From NCBI GenBank assembly GCA_000719695.1, contig JOHN01000024.1, forward strand, positions 62,001 through 126,000: DNA of 64,000 nucleotides, given 5' to 3'. Numbering within the stretch: position 1 is the first letter of the stretch; each line of letters begins with the position of its first letter. Below are positions 7,708-16,374 of this stretch, in pieces. The stretch is from Streptomyces sp. NRRL F-6131. Lineage in GTDB: Bacteria; Actinomycetota; Actinomycetes; Streptomycetales; Streptomycetaceae. Under the pieces are notes generated by a model, which saw only the letters and a list, made by a program, of their open reading frames with translations, made no database searches and was not told where the DNA came from. A program made the position numbers and the translations under genes.

Positions 7708-8517
7708 GTGGCTGACACCGGGCTGCTGGCCCACCAGCGGCAGGCGATGATCGCCGAGATGGTGCGCCGCAGCGGAGCCGTGCGGGTCGCCGACCTGGTG
7801 GACCAGTTGGGCGTGTCGGACATGACCGTGCGGCGCGACCTGGACGCCCTGGAACGTTCGGGCGTGGTCAAGAAGGTGCACGGCGGCGCCGTCGCGGCCT
7901 CCGGCACCGCGATCGACGAGCCGGGCTTCGAGGCCAAGTCGGGCCTGGAGTCGACCGCGAAGGCCGCCGTGGCCGACGCCGCCGCCGGCCTGGTCGAGCC
8001 GGGCAGCGTGGTCGCCGTCTCGGCGGGCACCACCACCTACGCGGTCGCGGCACGGCTGCTGCACATCCCCCGTCTCACCGTCGTCACCAACTCGCTGCCG
8101 GTCGCGGAGCTGATCCGCTCGACCGGCGACGAGCACGGCGCGGGCGCACCCTCGCTGCTGCTGACCGGCGGCTCGCCCACGCCCTCGGCGGCACTGGTCG
8201 GCCCGCTGGCCGACCAGGCGGTCCGCTCGCTCCACGTCGACCTGCTGATCCTCGGGGCCCACGGCGTCTCCGAGAAGGCCGGCCTGACCACGCCCAACCT
8301 CGCGGAGGCGCAGACCAACCGGGCCCTCGTCGCCTCCGCGCGCCGGGTCGCCGTGGTGGCCGACCACACCAAGTGGGGTGTGGTCGCGCTCAGCGGGTTC
8401 GCCGCGCTCGACGAGATCGACGTGTTCGTCACGGACTCGGCGCTGAACCCGCAGGCCCGGGCGGCCCTGGCGGAGGCCGTCGGGGAGCTCGTGGTGGTCC
8501 CGGTCCCGGAAGCCTGA
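7708..8517 (+). CDS. DeoR/GlpR-family transcriptional regulator
   Basis: Predicted 269 residues. The N-terminal DeoR helix-turn-helix (residues ~8-62) contains RRSGAVRVADLVDQLGVSDM and TVRRDLDALERSGVV. The C-terminal DeoRC sugar-phosphate sensing domain (~85-250) contains VVAVSAGTTTYAVAARL, LTVVTNSLPVA, LLLTGGSPTPSAALVGP and VAVVADHTKWG. Such regulators repress carbohydrate genes and are released by a phosphorylated sugar. The GTG at 7708 has a GAGGGGAG ribosome site at 7693-7700; an ATG at 7678 is less likely. The nearest sugar genes are the binding protein and GH27 enzymes 1.3-8 kb away, so they are possible targets (inference). Confidence 0.88.
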   Translation: MADTGLLAHQRQAMIAEMVRRSGAVRVADLVDQLGVSDMTVRRDLDALERSGVVKKVHGGAVAASGTAIDEPGFEAKSGLESTAKAAVADAAAGLVEPGSVVAVSAGTTTYAVAARLLHIPRLTVVTNSLPVAELIRSTGDEHGAGAPSLLLTGGSPTPSAALVGPLADQAVRSLHVDLLILGAHGVSEKAGLTTPNLAEAQTNRALVASARRVAVVADHTKWGVVALSGFAALDEIDVFVTDSALNPQARAALAEAVGELVVVPVPEA

Positions 8518-8565
8518 GAGGCCTGAGAGTCCTGACGGCGCCGCGGCCGGCCCAGGGGGCCCGGC

Positions 8566-8650
8566 GGATCAGGACCCGGCGGATCAGGACCCGGCGGGCC
8601 GGGGGCTCAGCAGGCCGGGGGCTCAAGAGGCCAGGGGCTCAGCGGATCAG
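8566..8650. repeat. Short GC-rich direct repeats downstream of the DeoR gene
   Basis: Two exact copies of GGATCAGGACCCGGC (8566-8580, 8581-8595) are followed by three imperfect copies of an AGGCCGGGGGCTC unit. The tract runs into the 3' end of the minus-strand gene ending at 8647. Confidence 0.7.
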
Positions 8651-9645
8651 TAGCCGCCGAACCCGCCCCAGGAGTGCCCGCCCCCGAACCCTCCGGTGCC
8701 TCCCATGCCGGTGCCGCCGTAGGTCGGCCGGGAGCCGCTGCCGCGCGTCCCCGGTGGCACGAAGACCGCCCGGGGACCCTCCGGACCGGCCAGCCAGTAG
8801 TCGCCGGCCAGGTCGCGCCACCACTCCAGGAAGGTGATGCGCACCTCCCGGGCCAGACACTCCTCCTCGGTCGCCGTTCTGGCCCGCTCGTCCCACCGGA
8901 TCTCGACCGGGCTCTCGACCCGGCCGGTCAGGGCGTTCAGCGCATCCGCCAACTCCTTCCCGGTCAACTGATCCTGCTCGTCCGTCACCAGTCCCGCCGC
9001 AGCGTCGGTCCCCGGCTCCGTCCCCCCCGGCTCCGTCCCCGGCTCCGGCAGATCGGCGCGCCGGACGAGGACCGGCTCCCCCGCCCCGCCCGCCCGGTAC
9101 CGCCACACCCGGCGGAGGGCCAACTCGTCGAGGACGACCCGACGGTGCCGGGTCGCCCGCGCCTCGGCCTCCAGCGCCGCCCGGCGGGCCGCCCGCGCCT
9201 CGGTCACCCTCGGCGCGATCTCCTCCCGCACCGGCCGGTACTCCTCGACGGCCCGCGCCACCTCCAGCGCCAGGATCTGCTGGGCGCGCGCCGAGCGTTC
9301 CGAGACCCGCCGTTCCCACCCGGGCCACCGGCGCGGACGGCCGATGCCGTACCGGGCACCCCGGCCGGTGACGAGATCGATCTCGATCATGGTGCCGCCG
9401 TGCGCCCAGTAGAAGTCCTCCAACGCCCGGGACAGCCGCTCCAGGCAGGCGACGGCGGCGAGTTCCCAGCGTTCGTGCTCGGCCGGCGAGCAGGGCAGCG
9501 GCTCGCCCCGACCGTCCAGGATCCGGTACACCGCGACGTGCTCCGGCAGTTCCACCGAGGCGTCCGGCCGGAACCTCGCGCCGCCGATCCCGGCCACGTC
9601 GAGCCGAACCTCCTCCAGCGAAACCCCGGTCCACTCCCTGGTCAC
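8647..9645 (-). CDS. Hypothetical protein with Gly-rich C-terminal tail
   Basis: Predicted 332 residues, cytoplasmic. The N-terminal half is mixed alpha/beta (VSLEEVRLDVAGIGGARFRP, TMIEIDLVTGRGARYGIGRP). The middle is a long charged helix (residues ~135-190, Arg/Glu/Ala rich, probable coiled coil) followed by a Pro/Glu/Gly linker. A further alpha/beta part contains ITFLEWWRDLAGDYWLAGPE. The last ~25 residues are nearly all Gly with Met, Trp, Ser and Tyr (GGFGGGHSWGGFGGY). I do not recognise the family. Start: GTG at 9645. Confidence 0.65.
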   Translation of the reverse strand: MTREWTGVSLEEVRLDVAGIGGARFRPDASVELPEHVAVYRILDGRGEPLPCSPAEHERWELAAVACLERLSRALEDFYWAHGGTMIEIDLVTGRGARYGIGRPRRWPGWERRVSERSARAQQILALEVARAVEEYRPVREEIAPRVTEARAARRAALEAEARATRHRRVVLDELALRRVWRYRAGGAGEPVLVRRADLPEPGTEPGGTEPGTDAAAGLVTDEQDQLTGKELADALNALTGRVESPVEIRWDERARTATEEECLAREVRITFLEWWRDLAGDYWLAGPEGPRAVFVPPGTRGSGSRPTYGGTGMGGTGGFGGGHSWGGFGGY

Positions 9646-9847
9646 GCCGCGCCCTCCCGTCCCACCGACGGACGGTGACCCACCGGGCGGGACCGAACGG
9701 CCCACCCTCGGGCGGTCACCCACCACGACCGGACACCTGCCCGCCGGGCCGGTTCCGTACACCCCCTCCCGGCGCGGTCCGGAGGCGGATCCGAGGGACA
9801 GGCACACCGGGCGGGCCGACCGGCATCACCCGGGCGGACCGACCGGG

Positions 9848-10891
9848 TCAGCCGCAGGTGACGCCCGCGCTCCGCCAGCCGGCGGCGTCCACCATGGTGG
9901 TGGGGGCGAAGAGTTCGGCCGGCAGCTCCTTGCCGTTCCTGAGCTTGTCGACCATGCTCTGAACCGCCAGCGCGCCGACCTCCTTGCCGTTGATGAACAG
10001 CGCGGCCTTCATCCCGGTCGGCTTGCCGCCGCTCCAGTCCTTGCAGGCGAGGTAGGCGCCGAGGCCGACGCCGATGACGTTGTCGGCGCTCACCCCGGCG
10101 TTCTGCAGCGCGGTGACGCCGCCGTGCACGTTCTCGTCGTTGCAGCCCCAGACCACCCAGTGCTTGACGCCGGCGTTGGCGGTGACGGTCGCGGCGACCT
10201 TGTCCTGCGCGCCGGTGGGGGTGTTGTCGGTGGCGACGTCGAGGTTCTGGACGCCGGGAACGGCCGCGTTGAAGGCCTCCTTCGCCGCCTTGACGCGGTC
10301 CCCGCAGACGGTGACGTCCTGTTTCCAGGCGGAGATCACCCGGGTGTCGGCGGCCGCCCAGCCGGCCTTGGCGTACTCCTCGGCGGCGCGCTTGCCGACT
10401 TCGGCGCCCATCTGGCCGCCGCTGAAGCCGACCCGCGGCACCAGGTCGGTCTTGGCGCAGGTGGCGGGGTCGGGTCCGGTCGCGCAGACCTGGTCGTCGG
10501 AGGTGAGCAGGGCGATCTTGGCGTCCCGGGCGGTCTGCACCACCTGCGGGCCGACGGCCGGGTCCGGGACGACGACGATGACGCCGTTGGTCTTCTGGGC
10601 GATGGCCGCCTGGACCTCGCTGATCGTCTTGTTCGCGTCGTTGCCGAGGTTCACCACCTTGAGGTCGACACCGAGTTCGGCGGCCTTCGCCTTCGCCCCG
10701 GCGGCCTCGCCGATGAAGTACTCCTGGTCCCCCTGCTTCTGCAGGTAGGTGATCGAGATCTTCCCACTGACCGGGGCGACCGAGGCGTTGGCGCCGGTCG
10801 TCTCCTGTCCGGTGGTACACGCGGTGAGCAGGCCGAGGGACAGCAGCAGGGAACCCGCCGCGGCAGCGCGGCGGTTGGTGCTTCGGGTCAT
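9848..10891 (-). CDS. Sugar ABC-transporter substrate-binding lipoprotein (orphan)
   Basis: Predicted 347 residues. The lipobox LLTAC is at residues ~21-25. The rest is a type I periplasmic binding fold of the sugar (Peripla_BP_4) group: ISITYLQKQGDQEYFIGEA, VIVVVPDPAVGPQVVQTA, WVVWGCNDENVHGGVTAL, with VGVGLGAYLACKDW near the hinge. Cys pairs such as VCATGPDPATC and VTVCGDR may be disulfides. Homologues bind arabinose or galactose-like sugars. No permease or ATPase gene is near, so it must use another locus or act as a sensor. It is divergent from a GH27 enzyme gene that would release such sugars. Start: ATG at 10891. Confidence 0.87.
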   Translation of the reverse strand: MTRSTNRRAAAAGSLLLSLGLLTACTTGQETTGANASVAPVSGKISITYLQKQGDQEYFIGEAAGAKAKAAELGVDLKVVNLGNDANKTISEVQAAIAQKTNGVIVVVPDPAVGPQVVQTARDAKIALLTSDDQVCATGPDPATCAKTDLVPRVGFSGGQMGAEVGKRAAEEYAKAGWAAADTRVISAWKQDVTVCGDRVKAAKEAFNAAVPGVQNLDVATDNTPTGAQDKVAATVTANAGVKHWVVWGCNDENVHGGVTALQNAGVSADNVIGVGLGAYLACKDWSGGKPTGMKAALFINGKEVGALAVQSMVDKLRNGKELPAELFAPTTMVDAAGWRSAGVTCG

Positions 10892-10938
10892 GGAGGGGAC
10901 CGCTCCTCATCAGCAGAACCAAACACATTCAAACGCGA

Positions 10939-10952
10939 TGTGAAATATCACA
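10939..10952. promoter_or_regulatory. TGTGA-N4-TCACA palindrome upstream of the binding-protein gene
   Basis: TGTGAAATATCACA has perfect 5-bp arms and a 4-base spacer. It sits 48-61 bases upstream of the start codon, within an AT-rich block, where an operator overlapping the promoter is expected. It resembles a CRP half-site pair but has a shorter spacer. Confidence 0.5.
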
Positions 10953-11090
10953 CCCCACGCTGACGGGCCGTCAAGTGCCGTTCACCGCCGAGATCAAGTC
11001 GTGACACGCCATATGGGACAAGTGCTGACAACGGCCTCCGGCGTCCGCACACCCCCTTGAGCGGCGGCTTCTGACGTGTCTATGCTGCGT

Positions 11091-11121
11091 TGCTTTCTGT
11101 TCGGAAAAGAGACAGAAAGCA
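11091..11121. promoter_or_regulatory. 10-bp inverted repeat upstream of the first GH27 gene
   Basis: TGCTTTCTGT (11091-11100) and ACAGAAAGCA (11112-11121) are perfect complements separated by 11 bases. The dyad is 80 bases upstream of the start codon and stands out in GC-rich DNA. It has the size of a repressor operator. A DeoR-family regulator is encoded 3 kb away, but the link is inference. Confidence 0.6.
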
Positions 11122-11201
11122 TCACGGCGGCTCCCCTGGCACGCCGAACCTCATGCGCCCCGCGCACCTCCACCCACCCCCACTCGCGCCCTGGAGCGCC
11201 C

Positions 11202-13334
11202 ATGCGCAGAACCGTGCCCCGCTTCCCCACCCGCGGCCCCTCCCGTGCACTGCCCCGCGCCCTGTCCCTCGCACTGCCCCGCACCCTGCTGGCCCTGGCC
11301 CTCGCCTCGACCGGCCTCAGCACGCTCGCCCTCGGCCCCGCCGCGACCCCCGCCGCCGCCGTCGAGAACGGCCAAGCCCTCACGCCGCCCATGGGCTGGA
11401 ACTCCTGGAACACCCTCGGCACCGCGGTCACCCAGCAACAGGTCGTCCAGACCATCGACTTCATGGTCTCCCGCGGTCTGGTCGCGGCCGGCTACCACAC
11501 CGTCACCGTCGACGACGGGTGGTCACTGGGCCACCGCGACGGCCAGAGCGCCGACTTCGCGAAGACCGCGGAGGGCGCGATGCAGCTGTACGACGCCAAC
11601 CGCAACCCGGTCAGCGGCACCGACGGCACCGGCTTCGACCTGACCAGCGGCCACCTGGTGCCCGACCCGACGCGGTTCCCCTCGCACACCGTCGACGGCC
11701 GGACGCTCAACGGCATCGAGTACCTCTCCTGGTACGCCCACAGCAAGGGCATGAAGTTCGGCCTCTACGCCACCACCACGTACACCACCTGCCAGGGCCG
11801 CCCCGGCAGCCTGGGCCACGAGAACGTCGACGCCGCCGACTTCGTGGCCTGGGGCGTCGACTACGTGAAGTACGACGACTGCCCCTACGGCCCGAAGATC
11901 ATCGGTCCCGACGGCCACGACTACTACACCCAGGGCATCGGCCGCGAGCTCACCCGCTCCATCTACGCCCGGGCGCAGGACTTCCGCCGCGCCCTGGACG
12001 CCGCCTCCGCCGCGCGGAACCGGCCCAAGGTCACGCTGAGCGTCTCCGCCCAGCCCGTGCACTCCGGCGTCCCGTACCTGCTGGCCGCCGACGACCCGGC
12101 CCGCACCGACCCGGTCGTGGTCGCCGCCGGCACCCCCGCGCGCGAGGCACCCGGCTACGCGCCGACCGGCAAGTGGTGCGGCCAGGTCGCCAACCTGTGC
12201 CGGATCGGCGGTGACCGCGGGCCCGACCTGGACGGCGTGCTGTACAACGGTCAGCTGCGGACCACGCTGGAGTACCCGGGCAACGTCAGGCCCGGCAGCT
12301 GGAACGACATGGACATGATGTTCGCCGGCTGGCTGAACCCCTACGGCATCTACGGCACCACCGACAGCTGTGTCTGCCACAAGCCGATGACCGACGACGA
12401 GTCGCGCAGCGAGATGTCGATCCTCGCCATGACGGCCTCCCCGCTCATCAGCGGCGCCGACCTGCGCACCGCCGCCGACTCCCGGCACAGCTACCAGGGC
12501 TACTCGTGGTCCACCGGCATCAGCGACTCGGCGCTGGCCGTCTACAAGAACGCCGACGTCATCGCGGTCAACCAGGACCGCCTCGGCAAGCCCGCCACCC
12601 TCGTCGGCGCCCCGCCGAACAACGCCACCGCGCCGCTCGTCCTCAAGCGCCAACTGGCCGACGGCGACACCGCGGTGCTGCTGGTCAACCAGGACCCGTC
12701 CGGCTGGCGGAACATCACCACCACGCTCACCGACCTCGGACTGACCGGCCCCGGCTACTCCGCCAAGGACCTCTGGACCGGCGCCACCGGCACCTTCACC
12801 AACACCCTCGGCGGCTGGGTCCCCGCGCACGGCGTCACCATGTACCGCCTCAAGGCGCTGCCCACCACCGTCCCGGCCGCGATCGTCGGCGACGGCCGGT
12901 ACCACGGCATCAGCGCCGGCGGCACCGGCGGGCAGGCCCTGGAGGTCCGGGGGACGTGCTCCGCGGTCGACGGCTCGACGACCGACATCAACACCTGGTG
13001 GGACTGGCACACCTCGGAGCAGTGGAGGTTCGACCGCAACCCCGACGGCACCGTCCGCATCACCGACAACTGCCAGACGTCCACCCAGGTCCACGGCACC
13101 CTGACCGGCGGTGACGCGGCCGGCTCGGCCGCCTGGGTGCTCAACCGCTGGGACCCCAACAGCCCGCACCAGAAGTGGCGGGTGGTGCAGAACTCCGCCA
13201 CCGGCGCGCTGACCATCACCAATGTCGCCAGCGGGCTCGTCCTGGCGGCGCCGCAGTCCGCGCCCACCTCCTCGGTCGTCCTCAACCCGGCGAACCCGGC
13301 CGCGCCGGGCCAGGGCTGGACGCCGCTCAACTGA
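11202..13334 (+). CDS. Secreted GH27 alpha-galactosidase-type enzyme with C-terminal ricin-like domain
   Basis: Predicted 710 residues. The long signal peptide (~53 residues, Arg-rich start, cleavage near PAAA) precedes a GH27 (beta/alpha)8 domain: PPMGWNSWN at ~63-70, TVDDGWSLG at ~102, the nucleophile Asp in VKYDDC (~D225), and the acid/base Asp in SWNDMDMM (~D371). A beta-sandwich domain follows (to ~560). The last ~145 residues look like a ricin-type lectin (IVGDGRYHGISAGGTGGQAL, QWRFDRNPDGTVRI, HQKWRVVQ). GH27 enzymes hydrolyse alpha-galactosides or beta-arabinopyranosides; insertions of about 60 residues after strand 5 (ADDPARTDPV... GPDLDGVLYN) leave the substrate open. GGAG at 11192 supports the ATG. 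Confidence 0.9.
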   Translation: MRRTVPRFPTRGPSRALPRALSLALPRTLLALALASTGLSTLALGPAATPAAAVENGQALTPPMGWNSWNTLGTAVTQQQVVQTIDFMVSRGLVAAGYHTVTVDDGWSLGHRDGQSADFAKTAEGAMQLYDANRNPVSGTDGTGFDLTSGHLVPDPTRFPSHTVDGRTLNGIEYLSWYAHSKGMKFGLYATTTYTTCQGRPGSLGHENVDAADFVAWGVDYVKYDDCPYGPKIIGPDGHDYYTQGIGRELTRSIYARAQDFRRALDAASAARNRPKVTLSVSAQPVHSGVPYLLAADDPARTDPVVVAAGTPAREAPGYAPTGKWCGQVANLCRIGGDRGPDLDGVLYNGQLRTTLEYPGNVRPGSWNDMDMMFAGWLNPYGIYGTTDSCVCHKPMTDDESRSEMSILAMTASPLISGADLRTAADSRHSYQGYSWSTGISDSALAVYKNADVIAVNQDRLGKPATLVGAPPNNATAPLVLKRQLADGDTAVLLVNQDPSGWRNITTTLTDLGLTGPGYSAKDLWTGATGTFTNTLGGWVPAHGVTMYRLKALPTTVPAAIVGDGRYHGISAGGTGGQALEVRGTCSAVDGSTTDINTWWDWHTSEQWRFDRNPDGTVRITDNCQTSTQVHGTLTGGDAAGSAAWVLNRWDPNSPHQKWRVVQNSATGALTITNVASGLVLAAPQSAPTSSVVLNPANPAAPGQGWTPLN

Positions 13335-13390
13335 GCGGACCGCCGCTCGCCCCCGGCGCCCCCTGAGGCTCCGCCTCCCTTCCCTCCGCC

Positions 13391-13445
13391 GGGCCGGTCG
13401 GCCTGTTCCCCGGCTCCCCCGCTCCCCCGCCAGGCCGACCGGTCC
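13391..13445 (+). terminator. 15-bp hairpin between the two GH27 genes
   Basis: Arms 13391-13405 and 13431-13445 pair over 15 bp with one G-U, closing a 25-base pyrimidine-rich loop. It lies 57 bases after the first GH27 stop and 95 bases before the second start, so it probably separates the two transcripts, or attenuates between them. Confidence 0.65.
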
Positions 13446-13539
13446 GTCTCCCTGTCCCGCCGTCCCTCTCACCCTCCGTCCCACTGTCCCGCTGTTCTTC
13501 CTGTCCCTTCCCCCTTCCGCTCCCTCAACTGGAGGATTC

Positions 13540-15666
13540 GTGCGCACCCCCGACGCCCGACCGGCCCGCCGTGCCGCGTCCGCACTCACCGCCCTGGCCC
13601 TGTTAGCAGGCGGCGGCGCCCTGACGGTCGGGCTCCAACTCGCCACCGCACCCTCGGCCGCAGCCCTCGACAACGGCCTCAACCTGACGCCGCAGATGGG
13701 CTTCAACAACTGGAACTCCACCTACTGCGGAGCCCAGTTCAACGAGGCGATGATCAAGGGCATCGCCGACATCTTCGTCGCCAAGGGCCTCAAGGCCGCC
13801 GGGTACCAGTACGTCAACCTCGACGACTGCTGGGCCCTGCCCCAGCGCGACGCGGCCGGCAACCTGGTGGCCGACCCGGTCCGCTTCCCGCACGGCATCA
13901 AGGCGCTCGCCGACTACGTGCACGGCAAGGGCCTCAAGTTCGGCATCTACTCCAGCGCCGGCGACCACACCTGCGACGTCAAGGGCTTCCCCGGCGGGCT
14001 CGGCCACGAGCAGCAGGACGCCAACCTGTGGGCCTCCTGGGGCGTCGACTACCTCAAGTACGACAACTGCAACAACAAGGGCGTCGACGCGCCGACCCGG
14101 TACAGGACCATGGGCGACGCGCTGAAGCGGACCGGCCGGCCGATCCTCTACAGCATCTGCGAGTGGGGCAGCACCGGCCCGTGGAACTGGGCGCAGCCGG
14201 TGGGCAACTCCTGGCGCACCACCGGGGACATCAGCGACAACTGGCAGAGCATGATCTCCATCGCGCAGGCCAACCAGGGCCTGACGAACTACGCCAAGCC
14301 CGGGGCCTTCAACGACCCGGACATGCTGGAGGTCGGCAACGGCGGCATGACGGGCACCGAGTACCGGACCCACTTCAGCCTCTGGGCGCAGATGGCCGCA
14401 CCGCTGATGATCGGCACCGACCTGCGCACCGCGGAGCCGGAGACCTTCGAGATCCTCACCAACACCGATGTGATCGCGGTGGACCAGGACCCGCTGGGCA
14501 AGCAGGGCGCCGTGGTCTCCCGGGAGAACGGACTGGTGGTGATGAGCAAGCCGCTGGCGGACGGCAGCCGTTCGGTCACCCTCACCAACGAGGGCTCCTA
14601 CGACGCCACCATCAGCACCACCGCCCAGGCCGTCGGGATCGGCGGCGCCGAGTCGTACAAGGTCAAGGACCTGTGGTCCAAGAAGAGCACCACCGGCACC
14701 GGGGCGATCAGCGCGGTCGTGCCCGGGCACGGCACGGCGATGTTCCGGGTGACCCCGAGCTCGCCGGTCTCCCCGCCCACCGGGGTGACCCGGCTGAGCG
14801 ACCTGCCGTTCACCTCGGTCGCCAACGCCTGGGGTCCGGTCGAGCGTGACCGCAGCAACGGTGACCACGTGGCCGGCGACGGCAGCACCATCACCGTCCG
14901 GGGCACCCAGTACGCCAACGGTCTGGGTGTGCACGCCCCCAGCGACATCGGCTTCCACCTGGGCGGTACCTGCCGCAACCTGGTCACCGACGTGGGCATC
15001 GACGACGACGCGTACGGCCACGGCTCGGTGGTGTTCCAGATCTTCAAGGACGGGCAGAAGGCCGCCGACAGCGGTCCGATCACCGGCGCCGACGCGGCGC
15101 GGCGACTCACCGCCGATCTCACCGGTGCCCAGGAGCTGCGGCTGGTGGTCACCGACGGCGGCGACGGCAACAGTTGGGACCACGCCGACTGGGCGAACGT
15201 CCGGATCGCCTGCGGCAACGGCCCGGCGGCCGGGGAGTACCAGCTCTCCGACCTCAACTGGTCGGCCGCCGGCAACAGTTGGGGCCCGGTCGAGCGCGAC
15301 ATGAGCAACGGTGACAACCAGGCGCGCGACGGCGGCACCATCACCGTCGGCGGCACCCCGTACGCCAAGGGGCTGGGTGTCAACGCCTTCAGCGAGATCG
15401 TCTACTACCTCGGCGGCTCCTGCTCCGCCCTCAGCACCGACGTCGGGATCGACGCCGAGGCGCAGGGCCGGGGTTCGGTCTCCTTCGAGATCTACGCCGA
15501 CGACACCAAGGTCGCCGACAGCGGGCGGGTGACCTCCGCCACCGGGATCAAGCACCTCACCGCGGCGCTGACCGGTGCCAACGAGCTGCGGCTCGTGGTG
15601 ACGGACGGCGGCGACGGCACCAACAGCGACCACGCCGACTGGGCCGCCCCGGTGCTCACCTGCTGA
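13540..15666 (+). CDS. Secreted GH27 alpha-galactosidase-type enzyme with two NPCBM domains
   Basis: Predicted 708 residues. The signal peptide (~42 residues) is followed by a compact, canonical GH27 domain: PQMGFNNWNS (~51-60), VNLDDCW, nucleophile Asp in LKYDNC (~D175), and acid/base Asp in FNDPDML (~D261). A short beta domain ends near residue 410. Two consecutive NPCBM modules follow (~425-565 and ~578-708), each with a L(S/N)DL...WGPVERD(R/M)SNGD start, a GLGV(H/N)A strand, a DVGIDD/EA turn and an ELRLVVTDGGDG end. NPCBM modules bind galactose-containing glycans. The GTG has GGAGG at 13531-13535. Leu22, in the signal peptide, is encoded by a rare TTA codon (13603-13605), implying bldA-dependent translation. 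Confidence 0.92.
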   Translation: MRTPDARPARRAASALTALALLAGGGALTVGLQLATAPSAAALDNGLNLTPQMGFNNWNSTYCGAQFNEAMIKGIADIFVAKGLKAAGYQYVNLDDCWALPQRDAAGNLVADPVRFPHGIKALADYVHGKGLKFGIYSSAGDHTCDVKGFPGGLGHEQQDANLWASWGVDYLKYDNCNNKGVDAPTRYRTMGDALKRTGRPILYSICEWGSTGPWNWAQPVGNSWRTTGDISDNWQSMISIAQANQGLTNYAKPGAFNDPDMLEVGNGGMTGTEYRTHFSLWAQMAAPLMIGTDLRTAEPETFEILTNTDVIAVDQDPLGKQGAVVSRENGLVVMSKPLADGSRSVTLTNEGSYDATISTTAQAVGIGGAESYKVKDLWSKKSTTGTGAISAVVPGHGTAMFRVTPSSPVSPPTGVTRLSDLPFTSVANAWGPVERDRSNGDHVAGDGSTITVRGTQYANGLGVHAPSDIGFHLGGTCRNLVTDVGIDDDAYGHGSVVFQIFKDGQKAADSGPITGADAARRLTADLTGAQELRLVVTDGGDGNSWDHADWANVRIACGNGPAAGEYQLSDLNWSAAGNSWGPVERDMSNGDNQARDGGTITVGGTPYAKGLGVNAFSEIVYYLGGSCSALSTDVGIDAEAQGRGSVSFEIYADDTKVADSGRVTSATGIKHLTAALTGANELRLVVTDGGDGTNSDHADWAAPVLTC

Positions 15667-15694
15667 CCACCGCCGGTCGCGGTCGCGACTGACG

Positions 15695-15716
15695 GGTGAC
15701 CGCGGGCGCGGTCACC
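15695..15716 (+). terminator. 10-bp hairpin after the second GH27 gene
   Basis: GGTGACCGCG and CGCGGTCACC form a perfect stem around GG, 28 bases past the stop codon. A second imperfect hairpin (15719-15754, arms CGGGCGCGG and CCGCGCCCG) follows directly and overlaps the 3' end of the truncated sensor-kinase gene on the other strand. Confidence 0.65.
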
Positions 15717-16374
15717 GACGGGCGCGGTGCCGGGAGTTCCCGGTGCCGCGCCCGCTCGGGGGTAAGGGCGGCCGCGAGGCCGGAGCACCCCGGCCCGGCG
15801 CGTACCGTTCCTCCACCGCGGACAGTTCGGCGACGCGCTCCGCGTACAGCGCCAGCCGCTCGTACGACTCCTCCAGCCGCGCCCGCGACTCCCGCTCCCG
15901 GACCGCGGCCCCGGCCAACGACAGCGCCAGGACCATCCCGAGGCCGAACACCAGCACGCCCGACGCGTACACCGACCGCACCCACCACTGCGGCACCAGG
16001 ACGGTCAGGCCCGCCGACAGCAACACGACGCACCCGGCGGCGCAGCCGATCGCGACCCGTCGTCCGAAGGCCGGATAGGCGGTGAACGGCACCAGGACGA
16101 ACAGCGCCCACGACACCCCGGAGCCGTCCACCACCGCGACCGCCGTGAACAGTACGCCCCGCACCACCAGCAGCGGCAGCGCGGGCAGCCGGTCGGCCGG
16201 CGCCCGGCCCGGTCCCGGCGCCTCGAGCGCGAGCAGGGCCAGCATCCCCGCGGCGAAGGCCGTGAGCCGGGCACCGCCGAACTCCTCGACGGCGACCGCC
16301 GCATGGTAGAGACCGCCGACCAGGACCACCGTGCAGAGCACGGGCGGGATCAACCGCACCGCACGCTGTTCCAT
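15712..16374 (-). pseudogene. Truncated NarL-type sensor histidine kinase (sensor half only)
   Basis: Predicted 220 residues. The first ~155 residues form about five membrane helices (starting IPPVLCTVVLVGGLYHAAVA, later VLFTAVAVVDG, WALFVLVPFTAYPAF, VVLLSAGLTVLV). They are followed by a linker helix RLEESYERLALYAERVAELS and AVEER, the sequence that normally leads into the H-box of a histidine kinase. Instead the frame continues for ~30 low-complexity residues (RYAPGRGAPASRPPL...RHRARR) and stops inside the neighbour's terminator. The DHp and ATPase domains and any response regulator are missing. The 3' end was probably deleted when it came to abut the GH27 gene. Confidence 0.7.

Larger units (their letters stand above)
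10892..11201. promoter_or_regulatory. Divergent promoter region between the binding-protein and GH27 genes
   Basis: A 310-bp non-coding gap with two separate dyads (listed as their own entries). The half near the binding-protein gene is AT-rich (ACACATTCAAACGCGATG). The half near the GH27 gene holds a longer operator-like inverted repeat. The layout suggests shared, sugar-responsive control of uptake and hydrolysis. Confidence 0.6.
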
